A stretch of DNA of 37,500 nucleotides from Sphaeroforma sirkka (GCA_001586965.3 LUCW03001588.1:1-37500); one strand, 5' to 3'; shown: positions 1-9,528, numbered from the stretch's first letter. Translations and numbers: made by a program. Notes: generated from the letters alone by a model not told the origin.

Positions 1-421
1 ATGTAGTAGACTTTAAAACAAAGTGCAAATGTATATATTTATTTCTGACCTCACTTTTGGTATTATACCTATGGTGTTTTGTGTTAGTGTTCAGCCGCTT
101 GGGCTGGCTAGGTAAAAACTCATATTGTCAGTATGAGTAACCTTATGCAGAACACTTTTAACACTTCGATGCTTTTTTTCTATTTCAACTTCTCTGTAAC
201 TAAATCTTCACGCTGATCACATGATGCCTTTTCGCATAGGTTTGACTCACATAGAAGCAGCTGGCTATTAGAATGTTGCGGTTGACAGGTTTAATAGATC
301 GGTTGAGAAACTCAATCTGCTCTCCGAAGCTATTATTAGAATGTTGACTAACTCTTGAGTGATAATTATGACTTCTATAAATCAGGGTTTCTTGCTGTAA
401 AATCTGGTCTGAGATTCTGCA
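1..421 (-). mobile_element. Partial LTR (family B), cut by the window edge
   Basis: The reverse complement of this stretch matches the LTR at 18583-19106 over its length, including the block around GGCTGAACACTA and GAGGTCAGAAATAAAT. About 12 bases of its end lie outside the window. The inner end at 421 is followed on the minus strand by a purine-rich stretch (complement of CTCCCTCAAT), as expected of a polypurine tract before a 3' LTR. It has no coding potential; small ORFs across it are chance frames. Confidence 0.7.
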
Positions 422-664
422 CTCCCTCAATGAATTTGCTATCAGGGGCTGAAGTCGAGGGCTTAAGGTGAAGACTATACTCAACTCTGCGCAGAGATTG
501 GGCGTAACGTTGAACCTATGAGTAAACGTTGACATGGAGCTGTTGAGTATAGACTCGATATTTGCCGATATCCACTAACCGAAATCGACAGATGCGGAAT
601 ATACGTCGAGGATAAAAATACCAACGGGTTGTGTAACACGCTACTATCTGCAGAGCTCAGTGCT
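422..664. repeat. Left remnant of the 1.74-kb tandem-array unit
   Basis: This segment matches 10936-11240 and 12676-12975 of the array, including the run through ACCAACGGGTTGTGTAACAC, but with more divergence than the array units show among themselves. It ends exactly where the element 1 LTR starts. The array therefore continued here before element 1 was inserted. Confidence 0.75.
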
Positions 665-837
665 TGTAGTAAACACATCAAAATACGATACTAAAACCTA
701 CTGTCTCCCTGAGGCTCAGTATATTTATTCTTATATTTGATTGTCTACGTGGTCTACAAATAATTCACCTCGTGTGAATTAATTGTAAATTAATTCTAAC
801 TCCACACTGATAGTGGTTTAAGGGGACTTTTACCACA
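665..837 (-). repeat. 3' LTR of element 1 (173 bp)
   Basis: In element orientation it begins TGTGGTAAAAG and ends TTTACTACA, so it has TG...CA ends. It matches 9349-9528 except for two small deletions (GAG and TGCGGTG-type losses) and a few substitutions. A purine-rich tract abuts its inner end. Confidence 0.85.
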
Positions 838-849
838 CTCCCCTCAAGC
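838..849 (-). other. Polypurine tract of element 1
   Basis: On the minus strand the bases just before the 3' LTR read CTTGAGGGGAG, the expected purine-rich plus-strand primer site. This supports the LTR boundary at 837. Confidence 0.65.
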
Positions 850-942
850 TCAAGCGTCACCAGTGATTGAAGAGCTTCAAAAATAAATGACCTCTTAAAC
901 TATTGAAAATTAAACATATATAATTAGTAGTGTAAATAAACA

Positions 943-966
943 ATATATATATATATATATATATAA
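943..966. repeat. (TA)n microsatellite
   Basis: Uninterrupted TA dinucleotides lie in the 3' untranslated part of element 1, between the chromodomain stop and the 3' LTR. Confidence 0.9.
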
Positions 967-1030
967 ATAATGAAATCCTTCTGCTGAGTAAGTTCTTGCC
1001 TTGAAACTGGTCTTTTGAACCATCCCGGCT

Positions 1031-1113
1031 GTGCTGGTATATTTTCACCCCAAAAAAGCTAGGGTATCCGCTGGTATGTTTTCACCCCCCCCATAAGCTA
1101 GGGTATCCGCTGG
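1031..1113. repeat. Two copies of a 41-bp repeat in the element 1 3' UTR
   Basis: The unit runs GCTGGTAT..TTTTCACCCC..AAGCTAGGGTATCC and occurs twice with a different C-run length. A diverged version is found at 17895-17955, at the matching place in element 2, so it is an old part of the element's 3' end. Confidence 0.7.
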
Positions 1114-1251
1114 AGTTATACTCGCCTATAAGCTCGAGTTATGGAATCGTCTTTCGCCTCTATACCGTGGTGAAATCTCACGAGGAGAGACAAAACTTCG
1201 ATCCGGAAGTAGATGATAGCACATCTAGTATTCATCAACGTAACGTTGGAA

Positions 1252-1395
1252 TTATTGTTGTTGTGCCGCTTTCTTCTTCTGCCGAGTTTGCTCGGCTTTG
1301 TGGTATGCCGCGATGTCATTCGGATCGTCAAAAGCTTCGGCTGACTCCCAAGTTGGATCACCATCCCGCCAGCGAACCAAGTATTCTGTATTCCT
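1252..1395 (-). pseudogene. Chromodomain at the integrase C-terminus (element 1)
   Basis: The minus strand reads EYLVRWRDGDPTWES followed by an acidic stretch (EAFDDPND) and a basic, glutamine-rich tail ending in TAA at 1252. YLVRW..G..TWE is the core of a chromodomain, the module chromoviral integrases carry to bind modified histones and direct integration. A frame break near 1390 separates it from the preceding integrase reading frame. The domain would be expressed only if that break is absent in the real locus. Element 2 has a decayed counterpart near 18250-18400. Confidence 0.75.
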
Positions 1396-2072
1396 GTGGA
1401 ATCATTCTGTCTATGTCGAATGATGTAACGGAACGAGGAACTATCCTGCCACATATGATCTTCTAAAGGCTTTTCGGTGGCTCTATGGACTAGTCGCAAA
1501 AAAAGTTCCACTCTAACTGGTTTACCTTTGAAAGTATCTGGAAGTGAACCATCCTTGTGTGTCAGTTCATATCCTTGTCCCTGTCTGGCTTTGACAACGT
1601 ATGGTCCAAACATTGGTCGCATTGCTTTGGTTGTGCGACCTTCGGACCGTACCATTACCACATCCCCTGGTTGAAAGGCGATAAAATCGTAAGCATGGAG
1701 GCGGTCAAACTGCCTGGATAGTGTGTCTGCGTATTTCTGCGTGACCTTGTAAAGCGTCGGCAAGATAGTGTCGTGCAAAACGATCCAGCCGGTGTGCCCA
1801 AGCCTCATTGGTGACCGGCTGATTCCCGGAAGGTCATCCGTGAAGTCAGCAAACGGAACATGACGGCGACCGAAGTAAGCACTGAATGGTGCTGTCTTGT
1901 GTCGCCGAGATATTCGGAGGTTCTGGCACAGCATAATAAGTGGTAGTCGGACATCCCATGCCGTAGGCAAAGATTCACATAGCTTGCGAACTCCTTCGTG
2001 GATGTCTCTGTGTCTTCTCTCCGCTGCTCCCAGAACCTGAGGACGATATGGTGGCGACTTTGCATGCATCAC
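1380..2072 (-). pseudogene. Integrase: end of catalytic core and GPY/F module (element 1)
   Basis: The ORF starts at the SPPYRPQ...GAAERRH segment. This holds the third catalytic acid (E) of the DDE triad, in the usual sequence ahead of the last core helices. Further on, FGPYVV lies in the GPY/F module that links the core to the chromodomain, and KGKPVRVELFLRLVH follows. The frame continues as nonsense below about 1390, where the chromodomain lies in another frame. Integrase would insert element cDNA in the nucleus. Confidence 0.85.
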
Positions 2073-2089
2073 TCCAACTTCTTGAGTTA

Positions 2090-2323
2090 TTAATTTAACA
2101 ATCTTGTTCGAAAACTCGCCTCCTCGTCTGATTGAATTTTCCTGGGGAAACCATGTTCCCCAAACACCTCCATAAGTTTAGATGTCACCACTTCTGCTGA
2201 CTTTGTGGCCGTTGCTCTCAATATCGAGTACCCCGTTGCTATATCCAAGACGTGCATATATATCGATTTCCTGCTGCTGAAACTAGTGGCATTGGAATCA
2301 TGTCGACTTGAATATGATCCCAC
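2090..2323 (-). pseudogene. Integrase catalytic core, middle part (element 1)
   Basis: The minus strand reads YMHVLDIATGYSILRA and later GFPRKIQSD, whose D is the second catalytic acid. The reading frame breaks right after this D. Allowing for one base, the spacing to the glutamate in the next ORF is 35 residues (DD35E), the family standard. Frame breaks occur at both ends, in a (TA)n run near 2260 and near 2125. Confidence 0.8.
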
Positions 2324-2649
2324 GGATACTTTGCCGTTATATTAATCATCGGGTGAAATCCCTTTCGTAACACCCTCTGTCCTAGACATGTGCGACAGTT
2401 TCTCCTAACTGTTTGTGCAAGTTCCAGAGCGTTAGGCCACAAATGTCCGTTCTGCTGTAGTTGAGCAACTGTATCTTCTGCTCTATGATGCCCAATCTCA
2501 TGCTGACACAAGGTGAGCTGTGTGCGACGGCTTATCTCTTCCTCATCTGGAGAATCCGTCATGGCTACTTCCGAGATAGCGATCGATACTAGCCGAGACG
2601 TATCTAATGGGGTGACTTTCGATACTGAGGACGGTTCTGCATATCCCAA
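2239..2649 (-). pseudogene. Integrase HHCC zinc domain and start of core (element 1)
   Basis: The pattern QHEIGHHRAEDTV...NCRTCLG gives the H-x3-H and C-x2-C of the integrase N-terminal zinc finger. PWDHIQVDMIPM then contains the first catalytic aspartate. Upstream of the zinc finger is a spacer shared with element 2. The frame is lost after NRYI, where the next core ORF takes over. Confidence 0.85.
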
Positions 2650-3093
2650 TCGTGCTGAAAACGTCGCTGGAAGGCTGTAACCATTGCGTGGGGCCTACTC
2701 TGGCAATGACTGTGTGACCCCATGGTGCCTTGCCACTCGCATACTTTCCGTATTTGAGGAAGGAGTGGGCTGTCCTTGAACTAATACTGGGTCGCTTTGT
2801 AGAAGCGACTTGAATAACTGGAACCAAGGCTCGTGGGGCGCCCACGGTAGACACACCGTAGCTGTGGCCCTCTCTGATCGTATCTTGCGCAACATTCTAT
2901 GGATTAATCTCCATGGTGGGTTCATCCATCCGTCTATATCCTTCCAACAATGTGCAAACGCTCCACCCCTGTCATCGTCGGTGTAGTAGCGTGGCAAATG
3001 ATGGTCCTGATGCGAAGCAAAGACATCGACATTATTCTCACCCATAATCCGTTGCGCTTGCTCAAAGTAGTCTGGAAAAAAAGTTGCCAACAT
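2543..3093 (-). pseudogene. DIRS-like extra domain and spacer between RNase H and integrase (element 1)
   Basis: Two overlapping frames cover this part. The first reads VDVFASHQDHHLPRYY, then WMNPPWRLIHRMLRK and ATVCLPWAPHEPWFQ. This resembles the DLFA...P..F...W...PP..LI..VL.K...LL..P.WP..PW pattern known downstream of RNase H in DIRS-type elements and in some protist gypsy elements. The second frame carries a short basic segment (KYGKYASGKAPWGHTV) that is also present in element 2. The function is not known; it is not part of standard Ty3 Pol. Confidence 0.65.
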
Positions 3094-3557
3094 TCTGCAT
3101 ATAGTACCTCCGGGTCCTCAGTCTCAACAGTTCCCTCATGAAGCCTAGACCACGCGTCTGGTAACACGTTCTTTATACCCGGGATGTGCGAGATAGTAAA
3201 ATTGAAAGGCGCTATGATGTGATGCCATCGTTGTAGCATCGGATTCAGCTTTAGCTGTGTGTTCATATACACCAAAGCCTTGTGATCAGTCAACACTGAA
3301 AAGCGTTGACCTTCGAGATGATCCCGGAAGTGTGTGAGACCATATACCAAGGCCAATAATTCCTTCATGGGTGTTGCGTAATTGCGCTGTGCTGCGTTGA
3401 GGGTCTTGCTGAAGAACATTAGGTATTGCTTCTTCCCTTCTATGGTCTGGAACAATGCACCTCCAATACCGTAGTCGCTTGCATCCGTTTCGAGTTGTAA
3501 AGGTACTTCGTCGACGGGAAATTTCAACACTACTGCCTCAACTATGGCTTGCTTCAT
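2934..3557 (-). pseudogene. RNase H domain (element 1)
   Basis: LETDASDYGIGGALFQ holds the first catalytic aspartate, MKELLAL the glutamate and LTDHKALVYM the next aspartate, in Ty3/gypsy spacing. HIPGIKNVLPDAWSR holds the final D of the N-A-D-A-SR type motif. The useful frame stops near 3080 at a run of seven T, beyond which a different frame carries the next domain. The enzyme would degrade the RNA strand during reverse transcription. Confidence 0.85.
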
Positions 3558-3623
3558 GGCATCCCAAGCTTGCTGGTGTCTCTGTTCCCACCTGTCTCCA
3601 ATGATTTCCTTTAGGCTTCAGTC

Positions 3624-4443
3624 TTACAAATTCCCGGAGTGGGGGGCAACTACCTCTGCAAAGTTTGGTAGGTGCTCGTGAAGAAAGTTGGCTAATCCCA
3701 AGGCCGATGCAATGTCTTTGTACTTCTTCGGGGTTGGCCAGTCAATGAGCTTGGCCTGCTTTTCATGGCAAATATCAATTCCGGCCTTCGATACTCGCTT
3801 CCCTAGGATCATGACTTCTTTGACTGCAAAATGACATTTTGAAGGGTTTAGCTTGAAACTGTGGTACGTCAGCCGCCGAATGACCTCTTTCACTACTCGT
3901 ACGTGTTCCTCGTAGTCATCTGTTGCTATTACGATGTCGTCCAGGTAGTGGTGTGCCGGAAGTCCTGCAATATCACACTCAGTGTACGCTGAAACTGCTG
4001 CGTCAGTGTGTGTAGTCCAAATGGCGCTGATGTAAAGGAATACTGGCTTTTGCCATGTGTGAAACTGAATAGATACTGAGAATCAGGGTGAATTGGGAGT
4101 CGATGGTACGCTGCGGTTAGATCCAATGTCGTGTAATATCTCTTCCCTTTGATGTTACCAATGATGTCGTTGATACGGGGAATAATGAACTGATCCGCCG
4201 GTATTAATGCATTCACCGCTCTGAGGTCCAAACACACTCGCACTTTCTTTAGTTCTCCAGATTGAGTATACTCTGGCACGGCGAGCAAGGGTAAGTTGAC
4301 GGAAGTGGCTGTATCCCTTGAACTATGACCAAATCTTGAATCCACTTCTGCACCTGTCTATCTACCCATGGTATCCATTTGTCTGCTACAAAGTTCCTTA
4401 CTGCCTTCCGCATCCTTGCAGCTTGATCTGGTGTCACTGGCAA
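3624..4443 (-). pseudogene. Reverse transcriptase (element 1)
   Basis: Three frames cover the domain. The first (about 4250-4443) has RKAVRNFVADKWIPW before the fingers. The second has KVRVCLDLRAVNA, YYTTLDLTAAYHRLP (catalytic D in LDLTAAYH) and SFTSAPFGL. The active-site YLDD lies at 3936-3947 in the third frame, followed by FKLNPSKCHF and the connection segment. A single-base break within a G run just before YLDD separates frames two and three. The domain is otherwise typical of Ty3/gypsy RT. Confidence 0.88.
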
Positions 4444-4868
4444 TCTAACTTCGCCTCCTTCCAGTCTGCACCTGTCCTTTCTCGAATACCGTCATTGTCC
4501 CTCAGTTCCTTGTCTAGTTCCAGGCGAACACCGGTTTCCTCGGTCAAATCTGGTGGTCGTCTCAACGGTATTGGTTCCAATAGTTTGTCTAGCTCCGTTG
4601 GATCTATGGGTGAGAATGGCGATTGAAGGCCTCCCACGTATAGCCCTAAGCCAGGCATAAGATCCTGGCCTACGATCGCGTCGATAGCCGGTGGTAGATT
4701 CATTAGCTCGAAAGACTGTTCTGTGAGCTCTAGACCATATCGTACTGGAGTTTGTACGGTTGAGCCTATTCGCCGTGTACGAAGACTACGATCAGCTAGG
4801 GTATATATAGAATCCCTCCGGAGCCGACTTAATTTGCAATCCCCAATCGTGTGCGGATGTCGAATCAA
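4434..4868 (-). pseudogene. Protease-RT linker (element 1)
   Basis: This is an open minus-strand frame of about 140 codons between protease and RT. It carries AIDAIVGQDLMPGLGLYVGG, which resembles the I-G-D/L tail segment of retropepsins (ILG.D.L...G), so its first half is probably the C-terminal half of the protease. The rest is acidic (DLTEETGVRLELDKELRD) and of unknown role. Confidence 0.65.
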
Positions 4869-5031
4869 TGCAACTTCTGTTTGCCCCAGAATCCACTAAC
4901 GCCCTGCATGTCTTACCGTTAATCAGGATGGATATGAATACTCGATTGTCCATTGAAAGTAATGGATCTTTGATCGATAGTATCACAGGTGTGCTAGACG
5001 GGAAAACTAAAGTTGCATCTACATCCGACAC
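4792..5031 (-). pseudogene. Aspartic protease (element 1)
   Basis: FISILINGKTCRALVDSGAN contains the D-S-G catalytic triplet of retropepsins after the usual hydrophobic strand. The frame ends about 30 codons later, where a break shifts the reading into the next ORF with the G-Q-D segment. Retropepsins act as dimers to cut Gag-Pol. Element 2 has the same segment with DTG (22819-23028). Confidence 0.85.
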
Positions 5032-5041
5032 CCCTTACGTC

Positions 5042-5359
5042 CTATTCCTGATCGCTGCCTATGGTTTCCCACGTTGCATCCTCTTCTAACTCACCCTGTT
5101 CGATTTCGTCTGGGTGTGCCAGTATGGAAGCAATGTGTGTGTCTGTAGGCGTGGTCTCCTCCTGCTCCGTTTGCTGGTCGTCCGAGTCTGTTAGAGCCGT
5201 AATGGTGTTGACCGCGGGCAAACTCTTATCGAAGGATACGCCTTGCTTAAATCCTCGGCCCGAGCTGGATGTGAATCCAACCCTTTGTTCGACTGGTAGT
5301 GCTTGCAGGATGATATATGCCTGAAACTGGGTGGGGCACCCGCTCTGCACGCGTAACAC
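5042..5359 (-). pseudogene. Acidic Gag-protease spacer (element 1)
   Basis: An open frame of about 80 useful codons, rich in D, E, T and Q (DSDDQQTEQEETTPTDTH), joins the nucleocapsid part to the protease. No domain is recognised. It is in a different frame from the zinc knuckle ORF that overlaps it, with a break near 5260. Confidence 0.6.
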
Positions 5360-5721
5360 GTGGTGGTCGTAGACGTGCTTGTGCGTTGTGTGCTGCCTCC
5401 TCCTGTATTCGTATTCAAATTACGATCTCGTTGTTGGGCTGGAAACTGTCTACGCCTATCCCCACATTCATCTGTGTCCGTACCCGTTGTCTGAGGATGG
5501 CATCGGTTTCTTGTATGTCTGGATTTTAAAATGCGGAGAAGGTCTTCAGTCTCCAGGTGGTCCCAACCTATGTGGTGTTGTAGCGTGCGTTCATACGTCA
5601 TATTACCTGTCAGGTCCTCGAGGGCCTGTATGAGGCAGTGATTAAGCAACCGCTTAGGAAAGTCCTTGCCCTTATCTGCTCGCTCCCAGGCTCTCTTGTG
5701 AACTTCCACAATCTTGTTCAA
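5191..5721 (-). pseudogene. Gag C-terminal capsid segment and zinc knuckle (element 1)
   Basis: HLETEDLLRILKSRH looks like the end of the capsid helical domain. Further on, CYACRAGAPPSFRHISSC is a C-x2-C...H-x3-C zinc knuckle with a longer central loop than the usual CCHC. It would bind the element RNA. The frame is separated from the main gag ORF by a break near 5730. Confidence 0.8.
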
Positions 5722-7115
5722 ATGTTCCTGGCTGACTCTACACCCTTGGTGCGGGGATTACCCTTCGCCAACTTCTTAAAGGTAGGGTCTACGGTGGCCT
5801 TGCTCTCATGTTGACAGATTTGGTCTATGACCTGTTCCGCCGGATATACCCTCAGCTCATTATGGTTGTCACGGAGATAGTCAATTGTGGCCTTTGCTGC
5901 CTTAAAATGTATGAGTACCTTATAGAACCAACGTACCATCCACGACTCATCTAGTCCTGAGACATGGGCGTTCTTCAGTGCCTCTTCTAGCGCCCCTCGT
6001 GTGTCTCTATCGGCTGTGCTGCTTAATTGATAACGGTCTAAAGGCCAATCGGGCCATGTCCGTGGCTCCGGAGCTCTGTTCTTCCTGATAGCTTCCAATT
6101 GAGTATTCAACGCTCCTTTCAACGTATCGATCGTGGACGTTAGTAATGTACATCTTGGGACATCGTAGTTTCCCTGTGCTCGACAAAGTTCATCCACAAA
6201 GAAGGATATCTTCCCTTCGAGGCGTTGACACATGGCTCGGCGATGCTCGTTCCACTGCGCTGGTGTCATGATCGGCTCTCTCGCCTGTTCGTCTTTGTGC
6301 GGTCGTTTTCTGCTGCCATGAACATTACCGTCGTCGACATCACTAGACTTGCGCTTACCGTCGTCGACGTCACTATACTTGCGCTTACCGTCGTCAACGT
6401 AACTAGCCTTGCGCATATCCTGTATCGATCGCGCGAAGTCTCGGTGCTGTCGGCTGAGTTCCCATCGTCTACGTAGTTGTTTTCGTTCGGCTTCCCTACG
6501 ATAATCCCCATGTGGGTCGCTCAAATATTGCTCTAGCTGTCGGCCCCTGATTTCGTCAGAGTTTTGCTGACGAGTGCCCGTGGCCCACCCTGACATATTT
6601 CTATGCCGTTGGACTTGTCGCTCATCCCCGTTGCCTGCGAGGGAATCCTGACTTGCACTGGTAAAACTCCCCGATCGAGTTCGCTTTCGAGTGAAATCTC
6701 GTTCAGGTGCTCGGTGAAAAGGCTGCCATGAATACGGTCTATCACCCGCTGAATGAATGCCCGAAGTACCTCGGACATTGGCTACCCTGTGTCGCTCAGC
6801 TGCTGGTTCAGCAGACTTTGAACGACTAGTATGCCTAATCACAAATTGCACCTCACTGTCTTCTGGATCTGCTCTCCCTCTTGCCGATAAGCGAGACCCG
6901 TGCCCCAACTGATGTCGCCTACTTGCTGCCTGGCCCACGTCTTGGTCTGTCTGTTCATGTCGCGGTTGTTCATCTCTTCGACGCGATGCTACTGTCTGGC
7001 GCGAAGAAGCTGTGCCGCCTTGGTGGGTCTGCTCGAAATCAGACAAAGATCTCTGGGTTGCTTTGCCGTCGCGACGAGTGCGTCGAGGGCTACGGGGTGT
7101 TGGACGCATAGGCAT
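5718..7115 (-). CDS. Gag main ORF (element 1)
   Basis: This is the longest intact ORF of the window, 465 codons starting at ATG 7115. The first 270 residues are very arginine- and serine-rich and look disordered. Within them the VDDGKRK unit is repeated three times. From about residue 280 the composition becomes that of a helical capsid region (MTPAQWNEHRRAMCQRLEG, then WMVRWFYKVLIHFKAAKATI). Gag would form the virus-like particle. The end of the ORF is artificial: the capsid and zinc knuckle continue in another frame below 5721. The ATG is chosen because no longer in-frame extension with coding character is visible upstream. Confidence 0.75.
   Translation of the reverse strand: MPMRPTPRSPRRTRRDGKATQRSLSDFEQTHQGGTASSRQTVASRRRDEQPRHEQTDQDVGQAASRRHQLGHGSRLSARGRADPEDSEVQFVIRHTSRSKSAEPAAERHRVANVRGTSGIHSAGDRPYSWQPFHRAPERDFTRKRTRSGSFTSASQDSLAGNGDERQVQRHRNMSGWATGTRQQNSDEIRGRQLEQYLSDPHGDYRREAERKQLRRRWELSRQHRDFARSIQDMRKASYVDDGKRKYSDVDDGKRKSSDVDDGNVHGSRKRPHKDEQAREPIMTPAQWNEHRRAMCQRLEGKISFFVDELCRAQGNYDVPRCTLLTSTIDTLKGALNTQLEAIRKNRAPEPRTWPDWPLDRYQLSSTADRDTRGALEEALKNAHVSGLDESWMVRWFYKVLIHFKAAKATIDYLRDNHNELRVYPAEQVIDQICQHESKATVDPTFKKLAKGNPRTKGVESARNI
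6325..6415. repeat. Three 30-bp repeats inside gag
   Basis: Three in-frame copies of a 30-bp unit (CTTACCGTCGTCGACGTCAC and flanks) encode repeated VDDGKRK segments in the basic part of Gag. The copies differ at a few bases. Confidence 0.8.
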
Positions 7116-7878
7116 CTTGATGTTAAGACTTCGATGTATGGCTTTGTGTTGTTGATGAATAGTTGGTCCAGATTGAAGGAGTGTCGGCTATTATATAATA
7201 GTTGACTTCAGCCATTTGTGTTACACACTTTCTTCCGCCGTTCTCCTCTCGTGATACCAAAATAGCTAATTATCATTGAATCATGTTGATGTCTACAAGG
7301 TCTGCTTGCGGGTCCCCGAAAACTCGTTGCTTCTTGATGATTGCTAATCATTTTGTTTTTGGGTTGGTTTTGTTAATGAGTACTCGTTTTGCTCTCCTTT
7401 GCTCTGTCTATAGGAGTAATTAAGAGTTGCTGATAGACTCGAAGCGTGTTCAATGATCAACCGCCTGTCGTGTTCTAGCGTTCTGAATGCTCCTTTAATC
7501 CAACCTTCGGACCACTGTACTCCAACATCAATCAAATCCGAGGCCTGCAGCCAGGAAGTTCAGGTCAAGGTTCCCAAGAATAACCTTGAAGCCCAAGGTA
7601 GATACATCGGTTATGAAGTTGGAAAACCAAAAAACAAATTCCTTATTCAAACCAACTTGAGTGTACTTGCACGATGCCTGATAAGTGCCGTCTACTTTTG
7701 CATGTACTATTTCTTCTGTACTTTGCAAGAGTCCGCTGCATCTTGACGATTCGCCTTATACGTCGGTGATAACGTTCTCCTTAGTTTTCACCAACAATCA
7801 TACAACCGTACCAGGCTATGTTGGTCCTACGGCTGATTCACTTACGTTGACTTCCTTTCTCTCTAGAATGGAAATTTA

Positions 7879-7918
<40 letters not shown>

Positions 7919-8641
7919 CGAAAATGTATTCTGTCTTGTAACATCGGTAAATATGTCTTATAGTTGTGTGTTGGTCGTGGGTTCGATACCCCCCGTGATA
8001 TAATTTTTTCCTATGCTTTCGTGACCATCGAAGTTCGCGCATGCAACGATGGCGAACATTCGACTCCGAGATTTTTTCGAAAAATCGATCTTCTAACCAT
8101 GCCAGTCTTTTCGTCTAGCCAATTGATTACCAAAACTTGCTCCCGTAGTTGATATTTGTTGAAAATACGAGTTGAAATCGCATTTTTTTTCTGTCTCAGT
8201 TTCTCCCAAACTGTGCCTAGCTCCTCTTCTGCATTGCTACCTGTCTCACGCGCGCTTAATTCACACGTTTCCATTCTACGTCGCCTGACACTGTCGATTC
8301 TACATTGCTACCTGCTTTTCTTGATCACCTCTATCTGCCCTTTGTCGTCTCTGTACTCGCCCACACCTATGAAAATCTGCCATATCGACCTTCTCTACGC
8401 CAAATTACGTTCTTCTATACCCCTAACTGCGATACTGCATCATGTTCGTGTTGTGTGGATTGACTAGGCCAGTCAAAACATTGTTCAAACGTCCTATGAC
8501 TGCTAATTAGTCAGAGGGAGGCCTTGATTGTCAACGACGGCCTGAAAAGTCGCATTGGAATTGAAGTATCTGGATTTTCGGACCGAAGATGGATTAAAAA
8601 ATCAAAAGAAGAAAAATTTAGAAATAAAAAATGCTAAAAAT

Positions 8642-8766
8642 TGCATATATTACTAATCACTCCAATTTGCTCTAGATTTAAAATAATTTTAAAAAATATG
8701 CATAAAATATAAATATATATATATAAATCACGCAAGTGATCAAACCGAGCAAAACGGATATATATA

Positions 8767-8797
<31 letters not shown>

Positions 8798-8840
8798 TCT
8801 TTTTTAATTAAAATTAGTAGCATTCGACCGGATGGTCGGA

Positions 8841-8896
<56 letters not shown>

Positions 8897-9078
8897 GAAA
8901 AAAAAAAGAAGAAGAAATAAAATGCTCATCAGCTAAATAAAATGGGCACCTGTTAATTTCTGCATATATTACTAATCACTCCAATTTGCTCTAGATTTAT
9001 AATAATAATAAAATCTGCATAATGTATATATATATATATATGAAAATCACGCAAACGTATCAAACCGAGCAAAACGGA
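8642..9078. repeat. Dispersed 117-bp direct repeat in the leader
   Basis: 8642-8758 and 8961-9078 are near copies. Both start TGCATATATTACTAATCACT and end CAAACCGAGCAAAACGGA, with differing TA-run lengths. The 200 bases between them are mostly (TA)n and A-rich. Confidence 0.85.
8845..8892. repeat. (TA)n microsatellite
   Basis: A nearly pure TA tract of about 45 bases lies between the two leader repeats. Confidence 0.9.
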
Positions 9079-9102
9079 AGGTGGGGATTTCTTTTCACTT
9101 AT

Positions 9103-9256
9103 CTGTGCTCGGAAGTCTTTGCTCCTGTCGTAGTTTACAAGCTCCTTCTGGCTATCCGGTTCTGAGGGAGATCAACTCCCCTGTGCTCGGAAGACTTTGC
9201 TCCTGTCGTACTTTACAAGCTCCTTTCAGCTACCCGGTTCTGAGGGAGATCAACTC
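9103..9256. repeat. 78-bp tandem duplication in the leader
   Basis: Two adjacent copies start CTGTGCTCGGAAG at 9103 and 9181 and differ at about ten positions. They lie close to the 5' LTR, where packaging or priming signals of LTR elements usually sit. Confidence 0.85.
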
Positions 9257-9348
9257 CTGTAATTCGTCAATAAAATGAACTTCTCCGTCCACTATTATCC
9301 TCGAGATAAAATCGAATAATACACCTAAAGTAACTAGTCGTAAAAAAA

Positions 9349-9528
9349 TGTAGTAAACACATCAAAATACGATACTAAAACCTACTGAGTCTCCCTGAGG
9401 CTCAGTGCGGTGTATTTATTCTTATATTTGATTGTCTACGTGGTCTACAAATAATTCACCTCGTGTGAATTAATTGTAAATTAATTCTAACTTCACACTG
9501 ATAGTGATTTAAGGGGACTTTTACCACA
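9349..9528 (-). repeat. 5' LTR of element 1 (180 bp)
   Basis: It matches 665-837 and has TG...CA ends. It keeps two short segments lost from the 3' LTR. Its outer side joins array sequence TCCTCTTCGG directly, showing insertion into the 1.74-kb array. Such short LTRs are at the small end for chromoviruses. Confidence 0.85.

Larger units (their letters stand above)
7116..9348 (-). other. 2.2-kb leader between 5' LTR and gag (element 1)
   Basis: No coding domain is recognised on either strand. The region is AT-rich with (TA)n runs at about 7879-7919, 8760-8800 and 8845-8892, a dispersed 117-bp duplication and a 78-bp tandem duplication. Small ORFs, such as 8011-8274 on the minus strand, have no recognisable motif. 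No TGG-type primer-binding site directly follows the LTR at 9348. Confidence 0.6.
665..9528 (-). mobile_element. Element 1: Ty3/gypsy chromovirus, near full length, frameshifted
   Basis: Two direct LTR copies (665-837 and 9349-9528) flank a minus-strand element of 8.86 kb. Reading from high to low coordinates the domains are gag with a zinc knuckle, aspartic protease, reverse transcriptase, RNase H, a DIRS-like domain, integrase (HHCC, DDE, GPY/F) and a chromodomain. RNase H before integrase is the Ty3/gypsy order, and a C-terminal chromodomain defines chromoviruses. About ten single-base frame breaks separate otherwise clean domain ORFs, so this copy as sequenced cannot make Gag-Pol. The outside flanks match neighbouring parts of the tandem array, but about 26 bases of the array are missing at the junction and no target duplication is visible. 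Confidence 0.88.

Noticed and set aside
8011-8274. Minus-strand ORF of 87 codons in the element 1 leader
   Set aside because: No motif, no counterpart in element 2, and it overlaps the B-box-like sequence region. It could be chance.
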